From Anadara kagoshimensis (Eukaryota; Mollusca; Bivalvia; Arcoida; Arcidae): 64,000 nt of DNA. The stretch spans positions 66,027,630 to 66,091,629 of the forward strand of contig CM037865.1 in NCBI GenBank assembly GCA_021292105.1, read 5' to 3'. Below are positions 37,201 to 47,633 of the stretch, one piece after another. The position numbers and the translations under genes were made by a program. The notes beneath the pieces were generated by a model that saw only the letters and a list, made by a program, of their open reading frames with translations, had not been told where the DNA came from and did not search any database. The number at the start of each line of letters is the position of its first letter. Position 1 is the stretch's first letter.

Positions 37201-40200
37201 TGTTAAATATATAATTGTAATATGGGCCACAATTTGCGAGAAGAATTTTGTAGAAAACTTTCTTTCACAATCGTCAGGAATAACAAGTCAAAACTAACTC
37301 TAAATATGTTTGAAAAAACTAACAGACATGAAATAAAATAAGTTATGAAGTAAATGCGGGTAAGACAGCTATTTAAAATGCTGCCACGAGTTAGATAGTT
37401 CGCCAAGAAATACAGAGTCATTAAGTCAGTAACAAACTTTACATACAATAAGCTTCATATAAAATAAAATGTTTTGTTTAAATAAAAAAAACCAAACATA
37501 TTGGTCCATATTCATATGACAATTCAAGATGCAAAATAAAAATTTTGAAAACTGGCAAATACATTTAAGCACGTAAAGAAATGAGGTCGGGTGCTCCAGA
37601 AGGGTCACCGCCTCGAAGTGTATATAACAGTTATTCAAAGGACAGATTATTTGAAGTAATCCGAAATATTTGTTGAAATTAATTACAACACAGTGTATTT
37701 TGGTTTATTAATTATGAAAAAAGTGGCGTTTTATTATTCTCCCAATTTGAAAATATAAGAAAAACGTGACGAGCTTAACAAAAAGGAATAATATCTAGTG
37801 TTGTCAGAAATATGGCACTTCTCGGGTGGTGTAAGCATTACATTATTTTTATTTTCGTTTCGTGTGATGTATTATACCATTTCTTTTCTTTTGTGTTTGA
37901 ATGACTCTGTAGTATTGTCCTTGGCATGCTAATTCTAAAACATCTGCTAATTCAGTTCCACATTCCTGTAAAATGTTCGCTCCAATTGAGGCAACAGCTA
38001 AAGTACACATTATGACGATATAATTCCAAACAGTCTTCATCGATACCTGAATGTGAATAAATAAAATTAACAAACAATGAGATGTTTATACTCAAGATGT
38101 GACAGAAAACTAATCTGAGTTTTTATATGAATTAACTAAGAATAAAGCAGTTTTTTCATATATCTAATCAAATTCTTTGGTCATTATAAATTTCTTTATA
38201 AAATTTGGTAAAATATATTTTTGTCCTTGGGTAGTTTTTCAACATCTTGAAAAAATATTGGCCCAAGCACTACTAATGAGGAATTGTATTCTGAATAGGC
38301 CGTCTATTGCTGTAAAATTGGAACTTGTAAAATAAATATGCAATTAAAAGAATTAAAATGGCCTACAGTTCAGCCTGTCTTAAAGTTGACATCTAAATAA
38401 AGGTCACCTGATTATAAAGGTCTGTAGAATTGTATCCCCATTGTTCTTTATTCATATTTTTTGAACATGTATATAAAGACATTTTTTACTGGTTTCGTTG
38501 GGTGGCCTTTATAGACAGGTTTCACTGTAATCATTTTAACACCATCGTATAATAAACTACGGACAGGGCAAAAACACTTTAATAAGTTAATCGGTAACAA
38601 AAAAGTGTTATTATCTTCGCATAAAGTTTAACTATAGAAAGTTCATTTCCATTTGACAGCCATATCAGCTGGGACAACAATATATTTGTTGTGTATGCCT
38701 GTTAGAATTGCCGAAATATCAGGATCCCTGAGTACTGAAGACGGTTTAGTAATCATAGACCCTTTAAGTTAAATAATCCGCGTTTTGAAAGATCTCACAA
38801 CCTTTATCCAGTATGATAGAAGGTCATGCCATGTCTTCTGTTGCGATATTAATTAAATCCATAAAAGTTAAATTTTTCTATCAATTAATTGTCTACTCAC
38901 AGTTATATGTCTAGGTCTATGAAATAAATGTTCGACTGATCGTAGTTTAATCAATATAACAATATGTCTAAAATTATGTATAGTTTTCTAGCAATATTTT
39001 AAATTTAATATCTGTTAATGTGGTTTTTAAAATGAACATAAAATTTATCGTTGCAAGGTCTCCAACATTTTTTACCCTTTTATGAATTGTAGAAATTTTA
39101 TGTTAAATTTCAAAATTTCAAAGTAATGTTGAAGACTTTTAATTGAATAATCAACCTTTTTCGAATTTTGTGTTTTGTTTAGTTTCTTCCCAATGTCATA
39201 GAACACTTTTCACATCACATGGCGTTTAGACTGTTGGTAAAAGCTACTGCTATTATTAGAAAACAGTCCATATTTCGTGTTTTGTTTTATCCTACCATTT
39301 AATTTATACAAAAAGAGCCATAATTCGCCATTTTTATTCTAAATGATCTATTTTCAAATCTGGAGAAAATGGTTCATTTTTATAAATACAATAATAATTT
39401 ATTTATTTTAAAATTGTCTGTCAAAAAAATAAACGCATAATATAAACATAAATGCAATGAAATAATACACTGATATTAAAACCGTCGAAGGTAATACGTC
39501 ACTGAATTAAACATTATTTATAGTGTCACTGCAAGTCAAAATAGAAATGGTAGCTGTGTCTGCCATATATAGAAAAGCTAATAAATATATACATTGAAAT
39601 AATAACGATAGTAGTTTATCTATCATCAAGCACCAAAGCAACAAGCAATCAATAAACAGGTACTCAGACTATTTTGAAACTATCAATTATAGTGTATACG
39701 GCAATACAACATCAAATGCTGCAGTCAAAGTACTTATGCACTCCCTTGGATTTCCTTGATTTATTAGCCTTATTATAACCAAAAACAAATATACCATGTC
39801 CAAGTCACAATCCGAAACCAAAGTAAAAACTAAAAAACTGAAAAATTAGTTTAAACACGTGCATTTCCACCATAGAAGTGCGGTCGGTTCCTCGAAAGGG
39901 TAAGCATCTGCTATTAAGCTTTCTACAGTCGCCATGTGAGTAATCAAATAAAAAACAAACATACATTCCCAACTGAGAATAAAAGTAACATGTAACTACG
40001 GTGCATGAAATATATCCAGGGTTATTTTCGATACAGAGACATTTATTTTCAATATTTTGATGACGATCATAATCCTTTCAGGGTCTTAATAAGCTAAAGC
40101 TAGCAATATCTTTGTGTAAACGATTTATTTGTAAGCAGCTTGCTTCGTTGTATTAAATTCCAGTAATTGTTACAAGCTCGATTATTGCGTGTTAATTGTG

Positions 40201-40945
40201 ATACAATTATACTATGAAGAGCATAAGTAGGTATATTGCTGCATAAAAAGTTATAATAGAAAACGTTAAAGGCATTACGTTTGACATTCAGCTTCAAATG
40301 TACCCTTTCGGTACAAAGTGTGGTACAATTGAGGTATAAGTATAAATAAAACAAAACTAGAAAAAATATTCGTATAAATTAAAGCTAATGCCAAAATTGT
40401 TTTTATTTCAAAAGCATGGAGTCCACTTTTAAACTAAATTCGCATCAATTAGGTGTGTGTGTGTATTTCTATTATTGGTCTTTATAAGTACAGTTCCCGT
40501 ATTGCGTTTTGAATCATTTTATTTTCCATGTTCTTTGCTTGATATAGAAAATCAGACATAAAAAAAGTTTCAAAATACAAATATTCTTAATCATTTACCA
40601 ATAATGGATTATGGTCATACAGCCCGGTTTACAAAGTAAAAGGTAATTCAAATTTAAATTTCCTAAATATTGAAAGTACTACTGCAAGATAATTACTTGT
40701 AACAATTAAGATTTATTCAGCCGACTTAAAACGAGAATTAATTGAGACAAATACTTATCAAAGTAAAGCTGCAACAAAAGTAAATGTATGTAATTTATTG
40801 CTGTAATTAAAAGCGATGCCAATAAATTGAATGCCATCCAAAAAAATATAAAACTATAATTTACTTACCAAAACCAAACCTTTCTGAATACCATCGAGGA
40901 TTACTTATTTCATAACTAAATTGTGATTGTGAACCGGTTATATCA
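34147..40945 (-). CDS. Insulin/IGF-like peptide gene, three exons
   Basis: A secreted prohormone of 103 residues on the minus strand: coding 38040-37878 joined to 34295-34147, after a non-coding exon at about 40945-40869. Residues 1-21 form a signal peptide; the B chain follows with C27-x11-C39 (CGTELADVLELAC). KKR at 51-53 and KR at 67-68 flank a 13-residue C peptide. The A chain shows CC-x3-C-x8-C at 74, 75, 79 and 88 (CCENPCRYEQLAGYC). Both cysteine spacings are exactly those of insulin. The intron between B and A chains is phase 1 in the C peptide, the conserved position in animal insulin genes. After the last Cys a 15-residue extension contains RRR (95-97). Only six Cys are present, whereas classical molluscan insulin-related peptides have eight. 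Family assignment is secure; receptor and function are not deducible. GAG|GTAAGA at 34159/34158 could be a donor to a further exon, which would change the last three residues. Confidence 0.87.
34325..34512 (+). mobile_element. Retroelement tail fragment
   Basis: Tail from GATGTCTTTAT to GGTATGTTTGTTA; it begins about 30 bp from the acceptor of insulin exon 3. Confidence 0.7.
35167..35238 (+). mobile_element. Retroelement tail end
   Basis: Only TTTGCCAGTTTTGAAAGTA through GATGTGTTTGTTTTT. Confidence 0.55.
35385..35572 (-). mobile_element. Retroelement tail fragment
   Basis: Tail with CTTCCATCGGACAAATAC and CACCTCCTGAATAGCTGGCT. Confidence 0.65.
35580..35785 (-). mobile_element. Retroelement tail fragment
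   Basis: A second tail copy directly behind the previous one in the same orientation, giving a tandem pair. Confidence 0.65.
35783..35940 (+). mobile_element. Hammerhead-unit fragment
   Basis: Body from TGCCTCATGCAAAATATTTC to the ribozyme 3' half at 35897-35929, where GAAAC, GGCCGTC and TAGTGCT are intact but the 5' core is lost. Confidence 0.65.
36178..36270 (-). mobile_element. Retroelement tail fragment, internally deleted
   Basis: Tail lacking its middle (AATTCATGTCC joined to GAGACCGGGTGCTCC). Confidence 0.6.
37482..37614 (-). mobile_element. Retroelement tail fragment
   Basis: Distal tail with GAGGTCGGGTGCTCCAGAAG. Confidence 0.6.
37878..38046 (-). CDS. Insulin-like gene, exon 2 (signal peptide and B chain)
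   Basis: Acceptor TTCACATTCAG precedes GTATCG and the ATG at 38040. It encodes MKTVWNYIVIMCTLAVASIG, then the B chain and KKRN, ending on the first base of a Gly codon. The frame runs 30 bases into the intron before a stop. Confidence 0.87.
38150..38350 (+). mobile_element. Hammerhead-unit fragment
   Basis: Body followed by a complete but mutated ribozyme at 38266-38311. Confidence 0.65.
38266..38311 (+). ncRNA. Hammerhead ribozyme, mutated
   Basis: Helix I AGCACTA/TATTGCT and GGCCGTC remain, but the core reads CUAAUGA (G5 lost) and the GAAA box reads GAAU. Expected to be inactive. Confidence 0.6.
38366..38527. mobile_element. 162-bp MITE with CAGT ends and TA duplication
   Basis: TA|CAGTTCAG...TTTCACTG|TA, with inverted ends including CTGTCTTAAAG and CTTTATAGACAG. 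It fits a Tc1/mariner-pogo superfamily MITE. Confidence 0.65.
39776..40106 (-). mobile_element. Retroelement 3' fragment
   Basis: Tail plus diverged RT C-terminal block; lies in insulin intron 1. Confidence 0.7.
40869..40945 (-). promoter_or_regulatory. Insulin-like gene, predicted non-coding exon 1
   Basis: Lies 3' of a TATA box and ends in a strong donor TTTTG|GTAAGT at 40868. It holds two upstream ATGs: ATGAAATAA (40913) and one at 40894. If spliced to exon 2, the second small frame (about 11 codons) ends at a TGA overlapping the main ATG. The start site near 40945 is estimated from the TATA box. Confidence 0.5.
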
Positions 40946-40967
40946 ACGACAGCTCAAACAACATTGC

Positions 40968-40975
40968 CTTTTATA
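40968..40975 (-). promoter_or_regulatory. TATA box of the insulin-like gene
   Basis: TATAAAAG on the minus strand, about 100 bp upstream of the predicted exon 1 donor. Confidence 0.5.
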
Positions 40976-41282
40976 TGACAATTTTTGAAAGTAAAATCAA
41001 ATAAATGAAATTGGATTTCTCTGATACATTTTGATACAGTGTAGGCGATAAGCCATTACAAATTTTACATTACTAAGATATTACAGGTATCGTTTCAATT
41101 TTCTCTCACAAATATTCATGCATCCCACCTTACATTTTTTATATTTTATTAAGAGTTGTAATATTAGTTTTATATATAATGAATTAATGCAGTCATTATT
41201 TATTGCGACGCGAAAAAAAAGTAAAAAAAAAAGTAAAAAGTTGACAGAAAACATATAAGTACTATAAAAAACCGAGTAATGA

Positions 41283-41400
41283 ATTGAGACCAGTGTCGCT
41301 TTACTGAGCACCTGACCTTTGTGTTCACTTAATTAGCCAGTATTCAACGTTTTTGTTTGCTTTTGAGGTTGTGATTGCAACCTGAATTTGTGCGTTTGTG
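41283..41400 (+). mobile_element. Retroelement tail end
   Basis: GAGCACCTGACC to TTGTGCGTTTGTGG, diverged. Confidence 0.55.
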
Positions 41401-41544
41401 GACGATAATAGGGTATTCAATTTAAATTGGTATTCATATTAACTATCGCGCATTATTTAGTTTGTCGTGCAAAACTTTGGTATTCATATTGACTATGAAC
41501 GCCATTTCAAAACAGTTAAATTGTTAGATATATGCAACCATAAA

Positions 41545-41760
41545 AACAACCATACAAATCCATGTTCAAATAACAATCATAAAGCAAAGTAAAAACTTTG
41601 AAACTGACAAATTAAGTAACGTGTAACATAAAAAATGAAATAAACATAGAACTATGGGACGTGAAATATATCCAAGGCGACTCTAGACACAGACATAATA
41701 CTTATCAACAATACTATAATGGCGGCCACAAAACGTTTTGCGGGCCCTGATAAGCCTATG
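41545..41760 (-). mobile_element. Retroelement 3' fragment with deleted tail centre
   Basis: Tail ends and RT C-terminal block flank a missing middle. Confidence 0.65.
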
Positions 41761-41769
41761 CTTGCAATA

Positions 41770-41918
41770 TTCTACCAATCCAAGTCAACATCACAATCTC
41801 AAAGAAAAGTAAAAACTTTGAAAACTGATAAATTAAATGTACTTTCACGAGTGAAGTTAGGCTGGGTGCTCTCGCAGGGTAAATAAATCGCGTTTAGCTA
41901 GATACATCTAATACGTAA
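41770..41918 (-). mobile_element. Retroelement tail fragment
   Basis: Distal tail, same orientation as the previous copy. Confidence 0.6.
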
Positions 41919-41944
41919 AGATGGATATAGCAAGCCTAAGGTCA

Positions 41945-42180
41945 TAAGATGTTTTAAAGCCATAATCACAATATTGTAGAGAAGTATGATTACTTTGTAT
42001 CCATTATTGTTCAGGATATATTTTAGCCCCAAAGTTCCATGCTCATTTTATTATCAAGTTTGTTTACAAACGTGGCAGGTGTAATTAGTTAGACTGAGGG
42101 TTCATACCATTCCGAAGTACCAGATCTCATTACGCTGGTGAAAGATCAAGTGTTTAAACAAGTTAAGAGTTTAAAGTACT
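41945..42180 (+). mobile_element. Retroelement 3' fragment
   Basis: RT C-terminal block and diverged tail; tail-to-tail with the minus copies before it. Confidence 0.65.
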
Positions 42181-42301
42181 AAAGCAAGAAATATTTAAAG
42201 GGCATATTGATATAACGGTGAAGGCTAAATGGGAAATGGAAAAAGTAACAATATTTTGATAAACTAGAAAATAGAAATTATATGAACAAGAAAATGAAAT
42301 A

Positions 42302-42455
42302 CAGTCACAACTGTCTATAAAGGCTACCAAAGGGAACCAGAAAAAGTGACCTTAATTGCCTTTATATACATGTTCAAATAAAATGAATAAACAACAATTG
42401 GGATACAACTCTAATGACCTTTATTAGCAGGCAGTCCTTAAGGTGGGTTGGACTG
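42302..42455. mobile_element. 154-bp MITE with CAGT ends and TA duplication
   Basis: TA|CAGTCACAACTGTCTATAAAG at the left and a decayed mirror ending GGACTG|TA at the right. Relative of 38366-38527. Confidence 0.6.
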
Positions 42456-43112
42456 TACTTACAAATCAAAAATGAGATTTTTGTAATGGTCAATAAGTTA
42501 TTACGATTCTATGTATTCTTCTTATTAAAGTTAAGAAAACGAAGACAAGAAATTTTTAACAAGGAAAGTTTTTCTTCAATGTCACGAAAAAAATGAAAAT
42601 AAATTGTAAAGAATTTAAATTTTCACAATGTGCAAACTCTTTACTAAATGCTTCAGTGAGTGATATAAGTTTTTAAGGAAAAGAATAAATTCATTATGTT
42701 ACTCAACGTCAATTACTTGTCTTCAAAAAAAGAAAACCCTACACAGTGTCTGAAAAATGGTGACCTTATTCTTAATTCTAAAACCGACACCGTCAAAACG
42801 AATAAAATTGGGTTCAAATTATTAAATTTCAGACATGACATTGGATTTGATTGTCAAAAATTTAAAATATTATGTCATCAGTATGATGATGTAAAATGAG
42901 ATGTAGATTATAAGGAATTGTATTTTGTCTTTTTCGTAGGTAGGTAAAGTTAAACCCTCTACGTTTTTATGAATGTCAGGATGTAAGAAATATCTACGCT
43001 CGTAGTATCAACTTATAAACATCGTTAACGTCACTTTGAATGCCATTTTGGAAACTCTTGTGATAATTCTTTTTAGTAAAACTTAAGAGACCCATAATTC
43101 AAAAACGTAATA

Positions 43113-43133
43113 CAGTAAATCCTCTCTAACCCG
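43113..43133 (+). mobile_element. Pogo/Tigger-like terminal repeat scrap
   Basis: CAGTAAATCCTCTCTAACCC directly abuts the longest retroelement copy, so it was probably cut by that insertion. Confidence 0.4.
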
Positions 43134-43840
43134 GACAAGATACAAATACCTGGTGCTGAACAGGGATTCTAGTTATTCTGTCAAGCATCATAAGGTTTCC
43201 AAAAATAAACAAAAATAAACCGAAAAATGTTGGAGTTTTTGATAGATAACATATTTGTTGTGTTTAATAATATAATTTACCAGCAAACAATCGTTATACC
43301 AATGGGTACAAATTGTGCATCATTTCTTCGCTGATCTGTTATTTATTTTTATAAAGCAGAATTTAAGCAAAACCTTGTTAAATCTAGAGAAATGACTGTC
43401 GCCAAATCATTCAATTCAACATACAGATATATAGATGACATTTGTCGCTTAACAATCGTAATTTTGGTGATTATATAAATGTCATCTATCCTAGTGAGCT
43501 TTAAATAAATGATACGACTGATTCCTCAAATTCTACTTCATATTTAGACTTATAACTAAATTATGACGCCCTAGAAAGGCTACATTTAAAACTCTATGCC
43601 AAACGTGATGACTTCAAATTTCCTATTGTCAAGTTTCCTTTTGTATGCAGCAATATAACTGCTTCTCCTGCTTATGGTGTATTTGTTTCCCAATTAATAC
43701 GCTATGGTAAAGCTTGTTACCACTACGTGGCAGGCTGCTTGCAAAAAAATTGTTGACTCAGGGATATTGCAAGGCTAGGCTAATCAAAGCCCTCAAAAAG
43801 TTTTATTGCCGTCATCACATTATTGTTGATAAGTTTGACA
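43134..43840 (+). pseudogene. Longest reverse-transcriptase copy, decayed (Penelope-like?)
   Basis: Frames broken by indels and stops still show, in order: KMLEFLIDNIFVVF (43224 on), PMGTNCA (43299-43319), KSFNSTYRYIDDI with the catalytic YIDD at 43428-43439, LYAKRDDFKFPIVKFPFVCS, SPAYGVFVSQLIRYGKAC and finally LIKALKKFY plus HHIIVDKF. PMGTNC and YIDD are RT motifs. The order matches an RT family I recall as common in aquatic animals. No endonuclease is seen, and better copies end shortly after the last block (DIFDVP, stop). The Penelope-like assignment rests on the nearby hammerheads and is inference. The copy stops at 43840 in a head-to-head junction. Confidence 0.7.
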
Positions 43841-43898
43841 CAGAGACATCAAACTTATCAACAATACTGTGATGACGGCCATAAAACTTTTTGAGGTT
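43794..43898. repeat. Long near-perfect hairpin at a head-to-head junction
   Basis: The RT C-terminal block (43794-43840) is followed after ten bases by its own reverse complement (43851-43898), with about four mismatches in 47. Confidence 0.85.
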
Positions 43899-43905
43899 TA
43901 GATAA
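43841..43905 (-). mobile_element. Retroelement RT C-terminal scrap, inverted
   Basis: Reverse arm of the hairpin. Confidence 0.75.
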
Positions 43906-44687
43906 TAAGTTCTAAAACATCGCATAACCATTTATTTATGTACTGATGCTCGCCAAGACTTAACTATTAATCATATTAAAAATTGCAAAAAGTAATTTAA
44001 TAATAATATTACGAGAGTTAATTATTTTCCTAATATTGCGTTATGTTATTATAGATGCGGTTAAACAATTTTACAAGGAGTAGAATTTAGTTCATAGAAA
44101 TATAACATGCTCAAATAGAGAATAATGAAATGTTATTATAAGCGAAAATGGCGGACGCTGCTGCAGTGCTGGTGTACTGTTTATGGACACAAAACACAAA
44201 AGCTGTGCTGCTTAGTCATAGCATTTTAACGCACTAGTTAATAAAATATAACGCAATTATTTCTTGTGTTAGAATGTATCTTCTAGTTGTTTAATGTTTA
44301 TTCAATTTACACGTAATGGTCGTCTAAGAATGCCTTATGATGACACAGAAAGACGCAGAAGGGGCTGTCAAACAGGTGTTGACTTGTAACCAGATGGATC
44401 ACATCTGTAACTGTACGTCACATTTTTTTCTGCTGATATACTACTCTGTGAAGCAAGAGCGAGCGACGCAAAATAAGATATTAACCAATCAGAATCATCC
44501 TTATGGTAGGCTGCACTCAAAAGTTTGTATTCCGACATAATAAATAATCCATACTTGAAGTATTTAAAGCCATAAAAATGTATTAAAATTTATGCTATAA
44601 TTGCGTGAAACATAAATATTATGAGTATTAGACTTGAAATATACGCTAAGGAAGGATACATAGGACGATGTATGATAAAATTGATGA

Positions 44688-44869
44688 CGTCCAGTAGTTC
44701 CTTGTTCTTTTCACTCTCAATATTGATTGCACAAGTGGTGGGTGTAGCTTTCCAAACAGGGGGTGCTTACCCTTACAAAGCGCCCGACCTTCCTGGTGGA
44801 GGTTCATTTGTTTAACCTAATCTGTAAGTTTCGTGGGCATGGATCGGTATGTTTGTTTTTGATTAGTAT
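44688..44869 (+). mobile_element. Retroelement tail fragment
   Basis: GACGTCCAGTAGTTCC through GGATCGGTATGTTTGTTTTT. Confidence 0.75.
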
Positions 44870-46970
44870 GTTTGGTTTTGATATAAATTACCAAATGTGT
44901 TCTTACAATTACCACACTTGAGTGAAAGGTGTTCGTATAGAATGGTTTAATGACACCTGATAATATACTACCTTGGTCGTAGTAAAATGTTTATGTATTA
45001 CGGGAGTGAGCATAGACTGATAACTGACGACGGATTCATGACGAAATCATATATTTTGAAGAAAAAAAATTAAATTTTTCTATTGGTCATTTAACTTAAT
45101 TTTTTATAAAATAATGGTGCATGATGGTGCATTATAAGCTGATTCAGGGTGGTAGAAACTTGATAGGTGTTGATGTTTGATTGGTTAATAATGCAAACTT
45201 GTCTAAAGGGCAAAATTAAATTTGAATGCGGACAGCAAGACGGGTATTTTTTAAAGTGTCTATGAATTTATTTACAGCATTTATTTTTTATCAAATTTCT
45301 AGTTTTCATTTGTTTCTTTGTCACATATTCTATTTATGTTGCATTTATATTTTTTTCATGATCGAAAAATTGACGTTGAAATGTAGAAATTTGGCCTCTT
45401 TTTCGAACTGAAAATTGTCAAAATCACAATTATTTTTTATTTATTAGCATTAGATGCTGATCATTTGTCAAATAATTAACTTAAAAATTCAATTGCGTGA
45501 ATGACTACCTGTGTTGTATTTGAAGCCAGTGGCACTTTTCGATATTTAATTGGTTGAACTCAATTCTGGAAGATGTGCTGTCTATAGCCGTTTCAGTAAA
45601 ATTTAATATAAAATATATTTTAATAAGTGATTATTAATTTCCGTATATTTGATAAATGGTACTCGTCGCATATGTTTGGTTATGCCTCAGCTTTGTTCAT
45701 CAGAGAAGTTTTGCATCGCCCTTCCAGCAACTTCTGAAAACCGTGGGAGTACGTAGTATGTTGTTGACTTTGTTGAAGATTTCTTGAAACGTGTAGATTG
45801 TCACATCAAATACTAGTGGCCAAATATAATTTGAAATAAGACAAAAGATAAGATATAACAAACAATAATGCTTCGTATAAAGGACTTATTGGTAATTATA
45901 GCACAGTAAAATGAATCTTGTTACGACAATGAGTTTCTACATTTTTTTAATTTGCTGAGTACCTTGTTCCACACACCTTCCAAGTTTTTGTAAAATATTT
46001 GGCAAATTAAACGCATGAATAATATATTTACAAGATTAAAAAGACGGCAGATTAAATGTTTTGTCTTTAATAATTTTAAATTGAATGTTTTTTCAACAAT
46101 TAATGCTTTTCGGGATTTTCTTTCAAAAGTACCTGAATGAAATATTAGAAAACATTAGTTTTCAAAATCTACAGACATCTTCAACAAGAATCAAATTATA
46201 TACCTTTGTACGCATTCACAGGTATCGTCATTCATATTTTTTTGACCTTATAAAAATTCAAATTATAAACTTTACGTGGCCAAAAATGCTACTAGACTTA
46301 TGTTTTTGGAGTTCTTTTTCAAATAATTAGAATTTCGTGACTTCTATAGAATAAAGTATTTGGAATCATTTGCAAGTCTGATTGTCGTATTACAATATAC
46401 TAATGTTATTTTGAGATAGACAGATAATTTTATGTCCATTCCTAGGAGTAATAAATCTTGAGTTATATTACATTTATGCGCTCGATGAATCAATATAATT
46501 TTCAAAGTTTGCTCAGTTTCGCTGCCTGTTGAATGGATTTTATTATTTTTTATGCAATAGTCGTAAACAAATACCAATCAAGTAATAAATAAACATAAAG
46601 CGCATGCATTAATTAAAGGCAAAAGTAACTTACCAACCCCTAAAATGAACTTCTTAGGAAAAATGGGAACTACCACGATTAACTTAAAGAGAATACCTAA
46701 TAGAGAATGTTAATGAAAGTGGGCACGACTGAAACACTATACACCAACTGCTAAAGAATGGAGTGGGATGTAAAGAGTTTGTCTGTGTCGTATGCTCCAC
46801 AATAACCAAGGCTAAACTTAAAAGCAAAGCTGCATACTCGTCTTCTCGTACAATTCTGTATTTAAATCCAGGTGGGGAGTTTTACCATAGATGGTCATTG
46901 TGTATCTATACTCATGTTGTTTGACTTTTTCTTTTTAATCTTTTACATCTTTACCTATTCTTGAGTGTAA
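44870..46970. other. AT-rich DNA, nothing recognised
   Basis: A minus-strand donor-like CTTACC at 46632 is the only feature noticed. Confidence 0.4.
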
Positions 46971-46972
46971 TG

Positions 46973-47216
46973 TTTCTATGGCTGCCATCACAACATTGTT
47001 GATAAGTTTGATGTTAATGTGTCTAGGATTGCCCTGAATATATTTGCGTCCCATAGTTCCATGTTCCTTTCACACAGGTAAACAGGAGGTGCTTAGCCTT
47101 CCGAAGCACCCGCCTCACTTCCCTGGTGGAAATGCACGTGTCTAACCTAACTTGTCCGTTCCAAAGTTTTTACTTTGCATCTGGATTGCGGTTCGGACAT
47201 GGATAAGTATGTTTGT
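46973..47216 (+). mobile_element. Retroelement 3' fragment
   Basis: RT C-terminal block and full tail to GGATAAGTATGTTTGTT; stands 57 bp before a hammerhead array on the same strand. Confidence 0.8.
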
Positions 47217-47272
47217 TATTTATTGTTACCAAGAACACAATTTTTGTTTCATGGAACTGGCATTTGCATAAT

Positions 47273-47297
47273 ATTCCGAAACGGCCGTCTAGTGCTG
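47273..47297 (+). ncRNA. Hammerhead ribozyme, 3' half
   Basis: ATTCCGAAACGGCCGTC and TAGTGCT intact; 5' half absent at the array edge. Confidence 0.6.
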
Positions 47298-47587
47298 TAA
47301 AAATTAAAACTGGTATAATATGGAATCTACAGTTTCATCAAATTAATAGTAAACAAATGTGAATGTTCACAAAATCAGTAGGCACTAATTTCGTATTATT
47401 GTCAAAAATATACTACATGTATAATTGTCTAAATTTCCTGCAAGTTAAAATTTGAAATTTCTCAAAAACTAAGGTATACTCCCTCATGCAAAGTATTTCC
47501 TTAGCTTAATTTGGTAAAATATATTTTGGTCCTTTGGGTAGCTGTTCAACATTTCCAAAATAATTTTGGTTACATAATTTTGGTCCA

Positions 47588-47633
47588 AGCACTACTGATG
47601 AAGAATTGTATTCCGAAACGGCCGTCTAGTGCT
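47588..47633 (+). ncRNA. Type I hammerhead ribozyme
   Basis: Helix I AGCACTA (47588-47594) pairs perfectly with TAGTGCT (47627-47633). Core CUGAUGA at 47595-47601; helix II GAAT/ATTC with loop UGU; GAAA at 47615-47618; short helix III A-U, C-G closing palindromic GGCC; predicted cleavage after C47626. One A-C mismatch (47602/47614) at the base of helix II may weaken it. Confidence 0.75.

Larger units (their letters stand above)
34296..37877 (-). other. Insulin-like gene, intron 2
   Basis: 3.6 kb, phase 1, donor AATG|GTATAA (weak) and acceptor TTTCAAG. It is packed with retroelement tails and a hammerhead-unit fragment, on both strands. Confidence 0.75.
38047..40868 (-). other. Insulin-like gene, intron 1 (in the 5' UTR)
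   Basis: Donor TTTTG|GTAAGT, acceptor CACATTCAG. It contains a hammerhead fragment, a MITE and a retroelement tail. Confidence 0.65.

Noticed and set aside
42696-42899. 67-residue Lys-rich frame
   Set aside because: Low-complexity AT-rich composition, no splice context and no motif.
46600-46760. Another first exon like that of the insulin-like gene (CTTACC at 46632)
   Set aside because: There is a donor-like word but no TATA box, and no second B- or A-chain pattern was found nearby.
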